Assembly: GCA_026874595.1 (NCBI GenBank)
Contig: CM049310.1
Span: 43,219,558 to 43,283,557, forward strand
Length of the DNA: 64,000 nt
Origin: Sipunculus nudus
Lineage: Eukaryota > Annelida > Sipuncula > Golfingiida > Sipunculidae
Direction of reading: 5' to 3'
Each line of letters opens with the position of its first letter. Positions within the stretch are counted from its first letter, which is position 1. Of the stretch, positions 1 to 11,660 are shown in pieces. The translations under genes were made by a program, and so were the position numbers. The notes beneath the pieces are model-generated. The model ran no database searches, had not been told where the DNA came from, and saw only the letters and a list, made by a program, of their open reading frames with translations.

Positions 1-1872
1 AGGCTGGCTGGTCATGAGACCGTGGTATCTAAAAGGCTTTCTTGTAAGAATATGAAACAGACCCAAATGAAAATGAATTAAGAGATTTAAATTAAAAATT
101 TGTCTCCTTTTATTTTAACATATATTTTATATTTAATTATGCATGTTCCGAGTGTGACTGAAGATAAAACCATTTAAAAAAATTATGTAAATGTGTACCT
201 TTATACAGGTTCAGCATGAAATAATTTATAAGAGTTCGTTCGTACTGTTCATTTAACAAATCTAGAAGGATTTCAGTCACAGACATATATATGACAGTTT
301 AATGAGAATCTACTTGGTATTTCACGGGATTTTTTTTACCTCGTATGAATAATGAGACATGAAACAATGCGATAATTCTGTAAAAGTATCCGACACCTTG
401 TGAATCAGGGCTGTTTGAAAAACAGGCCTTTTCTTCATCAACATCATAGGAAAAAAGGGAATGAATCATAATTTTCTGGGAGTAAAAAATCAACGTCTGT
501 CGCATGGAGATATTTCTTGAAACTGGAGCTCAGGTAAACACAGATAGCTGTCCAAGGCGTCAGGCGCGGTCCTGCTCTCCATAGTAACGAGAGGCTTAAG
601 ATGAGGATGCCATCTTCTCGTAATGACTTGTTGATTCTACAGCTTGCCGATAGATTTGCCCCACACTTTCATAAATTGTTTTGACGGCCCGTATCCCAGG
701 ATTCTTCGCGACCTTTACTTTTTATTATCTGAATTTTGACCTTCATATTTCTATTGTTAGAAACATTCTATCTGTATATTTTTGGACTATAACAAATTAA
801 TTCACAAGACTCAATATTACCATATGGTATTTAGAAAAGCCATAAAACCTGTGTTGCACCACCAGTCAATACAACACAGACTTGTATTCGATTCCCAATA
901 TATAAACCCAGTGTACATACAGTAAATCACACTCTACATGTAGGATTTTTTTCGGTTTACTAAATGCGCAGCCAGAGCGGAAGCTTTTGCTCTCTGCGCA
1001 GAACTTTCTAGTTTGGTTTGTAACTACTTTTTTAACAAGCCATTGGCTTTTCACCTTATATAGTTAAACATTTCCCCCACATAATACCATGCGTCAGTTT
1101 CAACACTGTCTCCCGGGTACCTTTATTTTGTAACACCGCAAGAAAGTAACACAGGATCGCTTACATATTGACATGTTGAATTATGCCATCCTAGCCATGA
1201 TGTATTGTTTATACCCGGCAAGGTTATTAATGATATTAGGCTTAAATAGATTGTGAGGCCCAATCGGTTTTGCGGTGGACTCGTAGCGCAAGAGCTGAAA
1301 GCTTATCTGGAATAATGGATGGAGGGTGCCCCAGCAACACACGTGGGGCATTAAATATTTGCTCTTTTGTAAGTTAACATCAGGGCACAAAACAGAAGAA
1401 CTCTCAAATGGCAATTTATAAAAAAAAAACTACAAGTGCTACTGTTATATGAATTAATAAGATCGATACATTTGTACAGCTGACGTGATGTCGTTGTTTT
1501 TGGCGCTTGATGTAGGAGATAAAAGGTTTGACATTGTTATCAAGAAAATGCGATTATCTCGGGTAGGGACATTTCAGGTTCCGATCAAGACATCAGAGAA
1601 AATGTACTAAAATTTCGAACTGTTATCTATATAAACGACAATATGGAGTAGAGACTGTATTTGTGTAAAGTTTAAATTTATTATCTGTTTATTTGATATT
1701 TCCACGCAGGTACTGTATAAAGGGTTGACTTTGTAATTTATAAAATATGGTACTTCCGAGGAAATTTAGCTTTTCGCTAAGTAACGTCTTTTAGAACAAT
1801 TATATACCAGTTGTGAATTCAAACCAAAGCAAGCCTGAAGGGGAATAAATAGACATCAAAACTTGGAATTAG
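1..1872. other. AT-rich noncoding stretch
   Basis: No convincing exon, RNA gene or repeat array is seen. Short open frames on both strands have biased, low-complexity translations and no flanking splice signals. Confidence 0.6.
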
Positions 1873-2112
1873 CTGGAAGACTGGAGGGCCATGCACGTCG
1901 TAGACCTGACAAGCAGCAGCCCGCTGATCACTTATTTCCCGAGTTCGTCTACAATTTCAATTCAACATGGCTCCACGACGCAGAAAGAAGCGGGCACCTG
2001 CACGCAGGCCTGTTATTACGTCCCACCAAGAGAAATGGAAGGTGGCCACATGAGATTTCAAGATCCTGGCGGCGCATCACCACTCCACGAGCGCGGAAAA
2101 TGGACCTATTAA
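1873..2112 (+). CDS. Possible coding exon, product unknown
   Basis: An open frame of about 79 codons follows an AG at 1871-1872 whose own TAG closes the frame upstream, as expected at an acceptor. It includes ATG at 1891 and ends with TAA at 2110-2112. The block is clearly more GC-rich than its surroundings. The translation is mixed and protein-like: a Ser/Thr-rich start, two Cys, then PPREMEGG and a C-terminus HERGKWTY. An AATAAA lies about 245 bases downstream (near 2357), so a terminal exon is conceivable. Against it: the tract before the AG is not pyrimidine-rich, a second frame is also open across the same block (1863-2126), and I recognise no domain. It may be the last exon of a gene entering from the left, or chance. 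Confidence 0.25.
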   Translation: MEDWRAMHVVDLTSSSPLITYFPSSSTISIQHGSTTQKEAGTCTQACYYVPPREMEGGHMRFQDPGGASPLHERGKWTY

Positions 2113-2121
2113 TAGCCGGCC

Positions 2122-2288
2122 GCTGATGGATGGATGGATGGAGGACTGATAGAAAGCATGAGGGAGGAATATCATGGATTTCGCGGATCTTGTATGATTA
2201 GAATTTTATAACTAAAACAGCTTGTTAATCACCTTAAATAGGCTGAGCAATCACGGAGGAAGGTTGGATGGACGGATGGATGGTAAGA
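2122..2288. repeat. Interrupted GGAT tetranucleotide repeats
   Basis: Runs of GATG/GGAT at 2124-2143 and 2262-2284 are separated by unique sequence. Each is followed by a similar GGAGGAATAT string, suggesting a small segmental duplication. Confidence 0.7.
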
Positions 2289-4189
2289 GTGCTCGGGGAG
2301 GAATATTGCAGAACCAACAAGGAGGGGTCCTAGAGGTGCCACAGTGTGATACTGATAATAAATGCAGCACGGTTTTCACGTCTATCCCGTGGCCTCATCC
2401 TCGCCTCGAGTCAGCTTTGTTACTATTAGTTTTCGTGCAAATCCAAGTAAAATTGACTTCCATTTTTGTGGCGCTTGATGGATGTGTGGTCATAGCGGAC
2501 AGGAACATCAGACACAGAGGGCTGTACGCTTGGTTTCTGGGGATGATGGAAGGCCACTCTGTTCTTTATTCCCGCGTGTGTGAGGGAGATCCATTGAGTT
2601 GTTCCCTAACAAAGAACTGATTACCGGATCTTCTCACATGAGACAACGCAACATTCCCCGCGAGATAATACCACGCCATGAAATCAGCGCACAGTAAACC
2701 CAACATTATCCAATGCATGAATAATGCTAGGTTAAAACAGTTGATTTGCTTTAAATATATAACAGATTGCCCTTTATATCACCCTGTTTATGTTTTGAGT
2801 TAGGTTCTACGGTTTAAGCGGCGCTACATTTTTTTGTGATGTTTGACATAAGTATTTACTTTGAATGGTTCTACCGCTGCCCGGGGCACGCCTAGATCGC
2901 CCGTTGGGAGTGCTTCGTTTGGGCGTAAACAGCTCTGTTGTCAGCAACCGTCATGTTTTATTACAGCAGACCATAAAACAAGCTCAGTGAAGGCTTGTCG
3001 AGGCTGCAGTCGAGCAGTTCAGGATACTCGTCAAAATCATAACACATCAGGCGGGCCTACAAAAGTCTGTGCGATTGTTTCCACGGTCCCGCCTGGAATT
3101 GCTTCAAAGATAAATCTATCTCTGATAACACAAAGTGAGTCAAAGTCCTTTTTTTTAAACTAATAGCCTCGTCCATGTTGCACACTGGGAATTTATAGAC
3201 CTTTTTCTTGCACTGTTTAACAGGTGGTAGCTGTCACGTGATATGTCACATGATCTCGCTCTTTCTCAGCTTATTACTTTCTTTATCTTTTAAAGCACAG
3301 TATTATCGACAGTAAAAAGGTAAGACGTGTAGAGATTTGTAATATTCTTTTTTTATTTTAATTTCACCCTAGCCTCGTAGAACTATCCCTCTGATGGAAA
3401 TGTCATGGACTACAAACATTTCTTCATTAAAGGTTGGAGATGGCCACCCACACACCGCTCCCTGCCGTGCTGACATTCTACCCACACTCCGGGACGTGCT
3501 TTTATATATTTTTTTTATTCTTGGCACCGGTGCTCTTATGATAACATATGTATAAAGCAGCATTGTAAAAATATACGAGCCCTCTTATTGGTTTGCTATG
3601 ATCACGTGATATTCAAAAGAGTTCACGTGACCCATACCATGCAGATTCTCATTGTAAAAGAGATATGCTCGCGCACTCTTCTTCGGCCAGGTCAAACACC
3701 GAGCATCATTTTGAAAACAAACATTTCTTTTCCTGACCGTCCTAACAACATGAGCACTATACCCTGATTTTGTCAAATTCACACCCATGCTTATTATACC
3801 CTAGCGCAATTTCGGCCCTCTAAAATTAGAGAGTCTACGACCAGCCCAATACAAATGCCTACTGAGTCGTTTGTGTTCACGGCTTAATATACGGCTTAAT
3901 ATACTAGACTTATTCTTATATCTTTCTTCTTTTCTTTACGAAATTAATAGCCGTTCACCAATTTTATACAAATTGCTAGGGACAACATCAGTTGTCTTAA
4001 TATCTTTATAAATTTGGTGGAGAAAATATTGTTTTCTTAAATGAATTAAATAGGCTTCAAGGTAAAATTTGTTCATATCTGGTACCAATTCTATAAAACT
4101 GTAATAAGTTGGATCCAGAGTAAGGAAGGTCAGTTGTGGGGAGCCAAGGCTTATTACTTGTTAGAGACCCGCTTGAAAGGCGGCGCCCT
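2289..4189. other. No supported gene; E-box-containing stretch
   Basis: Mostly AT-rich. Three CACGTG E-boxes occur at 3235-3240, 3603-3608 and 3624-3629. A stop-free GC-richer block (2861-3134) ends near a GTGAGT but has no start or acceptor I can defend. Confidence 0.5.
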
Positions 4190-4840
4190 AAAGTGATCAC
4201 CATGTCAGTCGTGCCGTCCGTCGGGCCGTCCTTCCGTCCGTCCGTCCGTTCGTCATTGACGTCATTCTTTCGCGCGCGATATCTCACCAAGAACATGCTT
4301 GATCTTTCTCATATTCACAGGGATGATTGGTACCTACAAGGACTCCATTTCTGTCAAATTACAGACCTGTCGGAATTCCAATATGGCCGCCAGAGCACAA
4401 TCTGTGATTTTCTTTCGCGCGGGATATTTCAACAAGAACATGCTTGATCTTTCTCAAATTCACAAGGATCATCATTGAGGCCTATGAGGGCTCCAGACCC
4501 TTCGGATAACAGATCCATTGGAATTCCAATATGGCTGCCAGAATATAATTGGGGTTTTTCTTTCGGGCGCTTCATCTCAAAAAGGATATATTTGATCTTT
4601 CTCAAATTCACATGTACAGGGATGATGGTGTCTTTGAGGGATCCCGATCTATTGATTTACGGACCTGTCCAAATTCCAGTATGGTCATCAGAGCACAATT
4701 GGTGATTTTTATTGCACACATTATTTCAAACATATCTACTTTAATATGATTTGGACAAATTCTTACTGTGGGGCACTTTGAGGACCATTGTGCAATTTGA
4801 GGACCATTGTCCGACCACATCTAGTATTTGTCTTTATATG
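4190..4840. repeat. Mollusc-type interspersed element with about 146-bp tandem units
   Basis: The element opens with a GTGATCACCATG-like head and a CCGTCCGT pyrimidine run (4210-4255). Three diverged units follow, anchored on GATCTTTCTC at 4301, 4446 and 4594 (spacing 145 and 148). Each unit ends with a variant of AATTCCAATATGG. The same layout, a CCGTCCGT head followed by units, occurs at 32783. The open frames here are by-products of the repeat. Confidence 0.75.
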
Positions 4841-5059
4841 TCATGAGGACGGTTTGATTACAAACGAACAAGGACTAAGGATTTTGTTGTTTCAGCTTGT
4901 TCATTCTAGTTGCCTTATAGATTGTTCTTGGTGCCTTATGGATTGTTCTAGAAGCTGTGACGTGTAAATATCGCTTAACAGTATTATTACAATCATGTCA
5001 AATTGAAATATAATCTAAACATTCATGAAAATACTAATAATATTACCTTATCTTTAAAC

Positions 5060-5592
5060 GTCTCGTATATTCCAGAAGCGAGTCACGCGTCAAAACATAG
5101 CTTATGTTGGCCTGTTACGGACGAACAGAAGTTTCTAATAGTCTGTCTCATTTATAAATAGGCTATGATACGTATTCAAGAAGAGAGCTTTCAATAGTCT
5201 GTCTCATTTATCAATAGGCTATGATACGTATTCAATATGCGAGTTTTCAATAGTCTGTCTCATTTATAAATAGGCTATGATACGTATTCAGTAAGCGAGT
5301 TTTCATAGTCTGCCTCATTTTAAAATAGGCTATGGTACGTATTCAAGAAGCGAGTTTTCCATAGTTTGTTTCATTTATAAATAGGCTATGATACGTATTC
5401 AAGAAGCGAGTTTCCAATAGCCTGTCTCATTTATAAATAGGCTATGGTACGTATTCAAGAAGAGAGTTTTCATAGTCTGTCTCATTTAAAAATAGGCAAT
5501 GGTACGTGTTCTAGAAGCGAGTGATCAATAGTCTGTCTCATTTATAAATAGGCTATGATACGTATTCAGGAAGAAAGTTTTATAGTGTCAGT
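5060..5592. repeat. 56-bp tandem repeat, about 8 copies
   Basis: Units share TAGTCTGTCTCATTTATAAA followed by TAGGCTATGATACGTATTC and a variable GAAGCGAG segment. Spacing is 55-58 bases. Substitutions and 1-2 base indels differ between copies, so the array is moderately old. Confidence 0.9.
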
Positions 5593-5687
5593 GGCATTCA
5601 AATGTTTTGTCAACTGTTTATATCCATTAAGGGAAAGTTTATCAGACTAAAAAATCAGCATTCTAAGGAATGCAAGCCATAGGCAGT

Positions 5688-5711
5688 GGGGGGAGGGGAG
5701 GGGGGGGGGGG
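5688..5711. repeat. Poly-G tract
   Basis: A G run interrupted only by two A residues. A candidate for quadruplex formation and for sequencing-length error. Confidence 0.9.
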
Positions 5712-5739
5712 TATCCTTTTGTGGAATGTCCCCAAAACC

Positions 5740-5958
5740 GTAGTGAATGTAAATTTGTGGATGTTCCTTGATGACGTTCCTGATTGCGGATCATGTGCCA
5801 GATCCACATAAAAATCAATCATTTCTTTAATGGCCCATTCCCAAAATGCCCTGAAATGTCATGAGATTCTGTTCATGATTGCTTGAGTTATTTTAATGAA
5901 CAAACACACGGACACACACACGAACGCACACCCTTGATGGCGGAGGCAATAAAGAATG
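5740..5958 (-). repeat. Dispersed TTATTGCCTCCG element, minus orientation
   Basis: Read on the minus strand it begins TTATTGCCTCCGCC and continues through a GTGTGTGT-rich region to CAGGAACGTCATCAAGGAA. The same head and tail recur, closer together, at 11577-11660 on the plus strand. Elements with this head are common in marine invertebrate genomes (from general knowledge, no search run). Confidence 0.65.
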
Positions 5959-7364
5959 GAGATTTGTTGCATCAGTAGTCCTCGAGAAGCGCAGAATTAG
6001 AGACGGAGTGTCAGCCCAGGAAGTAGCGTGTCACGGAATACGTTGTTACACGAACACTGAGCTGTGGAATATTGTGTTTTATATGATCGTGGACTTTATC
6101 GGAATAAATTTGTTCATTGAAACCTCTAGATGTCTCCTTCGGTCCGATGTAGTGTGAAAGAACCTGGAAATATGTCACGGTATGAGTTACGTGACTTGGT
6201 TATCTTTAAAACAGTTTCTTATTCTCAACCTTGGTAATGAACTGCCAATTTGCAAAACGATGGTATTTCTATAGATACCCAATATTGCAACACATGTTAG
6301 TCTTATATCTGATTATAAGTTGTACCCTATTTCCCTTATTCTATGGCCAATCGTATTTTTGCAACAGGTTTTCAATGCGATCCCTGGTTGAAAATTTAAA
6401 CTGAGCAGCAAGATAGGAGATGGCCATTTTTGTGAGTCCATTACCGTTGATCGGACGAGAGATCCAACGTTCGACTAAAAACATTATTTACGTTGATTGG
6501 ATTTTGTACTTTTTTTAAAATTAAAACACAACGATCGCTTAAGTAAGAAAAGCTGCTCTATATGTTGACATGCGATCGGGCCACATCAGAAAAAAAAAAT
6601 GTAGAATGCCATAAAATAAATGAAAAATATACAGTATGTCGTAAAATATTAACTTAATATTTTATAACCAAATCACTTCTCCGATATGAGGTCATCTCCA
6701 CCAAGTATAGGTTACTGCCAAAGGCAAACCTGTAGGAGTTGTTTGTTGTTAAAAAGAAAGCCATTTGCCCACAATGATTAATTGGTGGTTTCTTTTAAAT
6801 ATTAGAACCATTAGAATTAAGATAAGAGGGCTTTAGTGGAACAATTTAATGCGCATGACGTCACCGCTGATTTAAGAGCAGATTCTTTAATTTCGTAGCC
6901 TGTAGCCTGTCAAACCAACTATGGTACAATTATTGCTGTATGAAAGGTACGTACGTATAAAACCAAATTGTTTTACAAGAAAAAGCAGCATGGACGTTAT
7001 AATGATCATGGCTGTGTGCGACTTGTCACGGCGTTGGAACAGAAGGGGCGATGGCCCGGGACTGTGGTTCACCAGTGATTCCTGTAATTGCCACGGTAGT
7101 TTTGCGCCACTTACTTGCGCCTTTTATTGCAAAAAAAAATATCACATAAATAGTCGAAACTTAGATCAGTTGTCAGCGCAACTTGCCTGAGTGTAATTTA
7201 TTTATAACGTGTGTGTATTGCTGGTTTGATTTAGTCTCACCAGATAGCTTCACAAGTTATCGTAGAAATCTATACCAGATAGTGTAACTGAACACCTATA
7301 AAACATACCTCATAAAACATTCATCGTGCAAAATATCTGGTTAAGATAAGTCTTTCCACAGATA
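5959..7364. other. No gene seen
   Basis: Unique AT-rich sequence. Short frames near 6890-7190 overlap on both strands and lack splice or start context. Confidence 0.6.
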
Positions 7365-7690
7365 TTTATTCGGATCCGGATCGAGATGGGATTCAGAGGT
7401 TGATCCGGATCCAGATGTAGATTAGGACAGATTATGATCCAGATGTTCATTCAGATAAATCGGATTCAGATGTTGATTCAAATGTGGATCCGGATCCAGA
7501 TGTTCTTTCAGATGTATATCCGGATCCAGATGTTGATTCAGATGTAGGTCCGGATCCATATATATATACATTGGGTACAGCTGTATTTCTAGATGTTGAT
7601 TCTGATTCAAATTTAGATCCGTATCCAGTTATTCAGTTATTAATACGGATGTGGATCCGAGTAAAGATGTTAATTCGGATTAAGACGGGA
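7365..7690. repeat. 30-bp minisatellite built from GAT-led hexamers
   Basis: The best units (about 7480-7555) repeat GGATCCAGATGTTGATTCAG with a 30-base period. Within each unit GAT recurs every 6 bases, so one frame reads as alternating Asp-X. Flanks decay on both sides. The Asp-rich translation is a property of the repeat and not evidence for a gene. Confidence 0.85.
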
Positions 7691-7784
7691 ATTAGATCAA
7701 TATGCTGGTGAAGATCCAAATATAGATCGGGAATCATTTTTTCCATTGTCAATCCTCCCCGTAATCGCTGTGAAAAACCATGGA

Positions 7785-8076
7785 TTAACAGTTCTTAAGA
7801 TCAAGCGGTTCCAAGGTCATGCACCTTTCGGACCAGAAGACAACGCGGCCGTGAATAACGACCTCAAATCCCATAAGCGGCTCCGTGATTAAATGGAGAT
7901 TTTTTTCATTGTCCATGACATATGCCTGGAAGTTCTGCCGTTGCCCAGCTTTTTTTCTGCCGTTGCCCAGCTTTTTTTCGAAGTGTCTCCTACTTTCTAA
8001 AACGTTCATATAACAACGCATCATTTTTTTGCCATCAGAAGAAATGACGATAAGAGAAGCAGGACTGTCAAGTGGT
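7785..8076 (-). pseudogene. Weak possible terminal exon, product unknown
   Basis: On the minus strand about 100 codons are open and end in a TAA stop near 7785. The sequence CCACTTGACAG precedes the open stretch and could serve as an acceptor around 8070. The translation is mixed (for example MGFEVVIHGRVVFW) but matches nothing I know. A perfect 22-bp tandem duplication at 7935-7956 and 7957-7978 lies inside and would shift the frame relative to an unduplicated ancestor, arguing against a maintained gene. Chance remains likely. Confidence 0.15.
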
Positions 8077-8249
8077 ATTTTAGATAACAAGGACCATTAT
8101 ATGAATGGTAACATAATTAGTGAGCCTTTTACCCGAGAAGTGTTTTTGTAGCCAAACCATTGGCTGGGGGAGGGACCTCCTATTCCGTTATCAGAATCTA
8201 CAGAATTTGGTTTGATTGCTTACTGTACTCAGTTAAAATGCCTCAGTTC

Positions 8250-8660
8250 CTTTAATCTGATATGATCAGCATTTTTAAAATCACACAGACAGTGGAAATT
8301 GGTAACCTGATGAACAGGTTAACCACGGCGTCTTGTGGAGACATTCCGGCAAGCCGCAATTTACTGATTCCGCTGAAAGTTGGCCACAAAGAAACACGCC
8401 TCGGTCTCCCTCTAAAACCGCGAAATAACACACAAAATAGATCAGGATTAGTATTAAGTGGAGCCAAATATAGCTAGCACAATCAGAAGGCGAGTCTGTC
8501 CCGGCCGTATATGATGGGATATATGCATCTAGCCCCGGATATTACTTAGACTCGCCACCAGTTGTGTTTTCCGGCCAGGGCCGGGGGTTCTTTAATAAAA
8601 GATGGGTCTCTGATCAACCGGCCTGGCCCCACCGCTGTGTTTAAATGAAGGGGACACACG
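8250..8660. other. GC-richer block with internal inverted repeats
   Basis: GGCGAGTC near 8490 is matched by GACTCGCC near 8553, and GGCCAGGGCCGG near 8572 by CCGGCCTGGCC near 8620, allowing nested stem-loops. Frames at 8252-8477 are open on both strands. No product is recognised. Confidence 0.35.
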
Positions 8661-8952
8661 GGAAATTTTGTTTAAAGTATCCCAAAGGTATTTAGTTTAC
8701 AGGCTAGGCTGAAGTGAATGAGATTGGACATTAAATCACAACTTATGGAATATATTAAAGCATTACAATGACATTAAAAAATAAAATAAGAAAAATAAAG
8801 AAATCAACCGCATCATAAAAATATATTAACATGTAAAATCGACCCAAAAAATCTACCATATTTAAAAGTGTTCATTGATTCTTTTAGAAATGTGTTTAAC
8901 TTTCTGCTTAATGTTAGGGAATTGACATTAAGTCGTTTAAATCTAAAAAAAC

Positions 8953-9811
8953 CTCCATATAATTACATTGGCATTAAAACGTGAAATATTTTCGAAATTT
9001 GACAAAATACCGACAAATTTAATCAAGCACCAAATTCATATCCTAACGTTCATTGGGATATACAACAAATCAATCGCACACCTTTTAAGGACATTGCAGT
9101 TGTGTACCAAAATTTACATTTAGTAAATTTTGTTGTATTATCACGATTGTTTCAATAAGGACAGTGCTGTTATTCATAATATGTAGGTCTTATAACAGAC
9201 AAATTACATTAATTACTTAGATGTCGACAAAAGTTTAAAACTCCATATAATTACATTGGCATTAAACGTGAAATATTTTCGAAATGTGACAAAATACCGA
9301 CAAATTTAATCAAGCACCAAATTCATATCCTAACGTTCATTGGGATGTACAAATCAATCGCACACCTTTTAAGGACATTGCAGTTGTGTACCAAAATTTA
9401 CATTTAGTATATTTTGTTGTATTAACACGATTATTTCAATAAGGACAGTGCTGTTATTCATAATATGTAGGTCTTATAACAGACAAATTACATTAATTAC
9501 TTAGATGTCGACAAAAGTTTAAAACTCCATATAATTACATTGGCATTAAACGTGAAATATTTTCGAAATGTGACAAAATACCGACAAATTTAATCAAGCA
9601 CCAAATTCATATCCTAACGTTCATTGGGATGTACAACAAATCAATCGCACACCTTTTAAGGACATTGCAGTTGTGTACCAAAATTTACATTTAGTATATT
9701 ATGTTATATTAACACGATTATTTCAATAAGGACAGTGCTGTTATTCATAATATGTAGGTCTTATAACAGAAAAATTCCATTAATTACTTAGATGTCGACA
9801 AAAGTTTAAAA
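8953..9811. repeat. 288-bp satellite, three tandem copies
   Basis: Copies begin at 8953, 9241 and 9525 with CTCCATATAATTACATTGGC and end with GATGTCGACAAAAGTTTAAA. Copies 2 and 3 differ by only a few bases and small indels. Copy 1 carries slightly more changes. No coding frame is maintained. Confidence 0.95.
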
Positions 9812-10079
9812 GAAAATTTGTTCCTTGTCTAAATCACATTGACAAACAAAGAGATTTCTTATAGAGAAAGGTGTCGCTCTTAATTGCTGTTGTTTTCTTA
9901 TAACATGATTCTGTTGATCCAAACGGTTGATAAAAACATGTTAATTATATGGATACATTAATTATTTGAGCTTTTAACTCCGATATACCATTCGATTGTT
10001 ATACACACGCAGTCATATCACATAGTTTGTGTGGATCATCAGTAAAGTAAAAAAGGATATTGTCGGGTTGGAATACAAA

Positions 10080-10405
10080 TTATGACATTAGGATATAGTT
10101 TGATAACATTTAGTATGGATGTGGCCTATTTAAAGCCAGTATGGTAAAGTAACAGGATATGTTCTGATTAGAGTCAGATAAGTGAAGTAACGTGATATTT
10201 TCTATTTAGAGTCACTCCGGTAAAGTAATAGGACACATGCTCTAATTAGAGTCCGTATGGTAAAATTAAAGTGTATCATCTATGTCAGCCATATTATGTA
10301 GAACAAACAGGGGCTGTACATTAAAGTAACAGTACGGTCAAGTAACAGGATACATTTTCTAATTAGAGCCTGTACGGTAAAATAACAGGATATCAAAGGA
10401 CATCT
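10080..10405. repeat. Degenerate tandem repeat
   Basis: Diverged units contain GGTAAAGTAACAGGATAT followed by TCTAATTAGAGTC. At least five are recognisable, with irregular spacing of roughly 40-60 bases. Confidence 0.65.
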
Positions 10406-10541
10406 ATGTCACCCATTTAATATAGGAAAATAGAGGCTAGAGAGACACGTGATTCTGTTTAACAAGAAAACATGAAGTGCCCCCGTGTGGACTAGTCTCG
10501 GATAAAGCCATAGCCCCGCTTGATGCTGAAGATGGATTTTC

Positions 10542-10559
10542 AAAAAAAAAAAAAAAAAA
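10542..10559. repeat. Poly-A tract
   Basis: An 18-base A run just before the dispersed element at 10620. It could be a retroposition tail remnant, but no target duplication was found. Confidence 0.8.
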
Positions 10560-10619
10560 CTGGTGCTGTTGGAAAGAGAGGTGGTATTAAGCACCACCAG
10601 AATCAGTATTTAAGTAAAA

Positions 10620-10975
10620 CTGCTCAGAATCGGACTCACAAGAGTACGACTCTACTGGTAGTTTGTTGGCTTCACAATCTGAACCCCACAATGCACCGCG
10701 GCTTCTAAATACACCAGCGACATTGGTATATATGTAGCGAAGAGGGTAATGTAGTCCGTTCAAGTACGTTGGATTATAATTGTTTCAAGGCAAATTACAT
10801 AAACAGGGGTGTTTTGTGGTAAGGACTTGCCGGAATAAGTAATATTTTTGCAAGCTTGCGCATGTGAAATGTAAACAGACAGTGTTTTCTTGAAATGTCA
10901 CATTTTGTTTTTTATTTTAAATTTGAAAGTTGAGACAATTTCTTCCGACCGTCCCAAGTGCCTTAATGGAAGAGA
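10620..10975. repeat. Dispersed repeat family X, copy 1
   Basis: This matches 58009-58380 in the same orientation across its length. Shared blocks include CAGAATCGGACTCACAA, AGTACGACTCT, CCCCACAATGCACC, TTTCAAGGCAAATTACATAA and CGCATGTGAAAT, ending GTCCCA...GTGCCTT. No coding capacity, no clear terminal inverted repeats. Probably a short non-autonomous transposon or SINE-like element. Confidence 0.85.
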
Positions 10976-11228
10976 TTAGTTTTGAGTGGAAACGACCTCT
11001 GGGTGAAATTAAGTATATAGCTAATCACACTACAAGCAGAGAGCGACTCTTAAATTTTTTTATTTGCAATACTACCAACCAGCCATTGTTTTGATTGGAA
11101 CGGCCATTCAATTATGCCTGGGGTCAAGACTCCAAGGCCCAATCAGTTGATTTTAAAAAAGCCTGCGAGTAATGTTTTCATGGCTAAGTAACATCGTACT
11201 CTCCACCAGATCAAGTTACGGGCGTTGA

Positions 11229-11345
11229 TCCAGTCACGTGACCCAAGCAGGCCCCTTTGAACGTGAGACAAGTAGTTCTGCTTTCACGCCATTAGCCGGA
11301 ACTCTCGACCAATATAAAGAAAAACCCGTCTGTGGCGCCATTTTA
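11229..11345 (+). promoter_or_regulatory. Possible core promoter (E-box, CCAAT, TATA-like)
   Basis: GTCACGTGAC, a perfect 10-base palindromic E-box, lies at about 11234-11243. CCAATATAAAG at about 11310-11320 combines CCAAT and TATA-like motifs, and GC-richer sequence follows. No coding exon can be attached to it. Confidence 0.2.
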
Positions 11346-11482
11346 TCTTCCCGCCCTTGTTATTCCATATTACGCTGACTTTGATCCTTTAAGAGCTTGT
11401 CATGCAAATTTGTTTTCCTCCTATAATCTGCATTAACGGGATGTTTGGTCCGAATTATTATCTTATTTCTTGGTAAAATATG

Positions 11483-11497
11483 ATTATATATTATATA

Positions 11498-11546
<49 letters not shown>
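11483..11546. repeat. TA microsatellite
   Basis: Nearly uninterrupted alternating T and A. Confidence 0.95.
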
Positions 11547-11547
<1 letters not shown>

Positions 11548-11576
11548 CATTTCGCCAAGATATTAATATATGACAT

Positions 11577-11660
11577 TTATTGCCTCCGTCTGGAGGGTAT
11601 GCTTTCATTCCTGTTCGTGTGCTTCCGGATCCAGGAACGTCATCAAGCAATATTCATAAA
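11577..11660 (+). repeat. Internally deleted TTATTGCCTCCG element
   Basis: The head TTATTGCCTCCG and tail CAGGAACGTCATCAAGCAA match the longer copy at 5740-5958 (opposite orientation), with the middle missing. Confidence 0.6.

Noticed and set aside
2861-3163. 100-codon frame ending near a GTGAGT
   Set aside because: No ATG start, no clear acceptor, and the phase at the GTGAGT (1) does not fit the Cav2 acceptor. Translation not recognised.
7422-7711. Asp-rich (plus) and His/Leu/Asp (minus) frames
   Set aside because: Translations of the 30-bp minisatellite in both strands.
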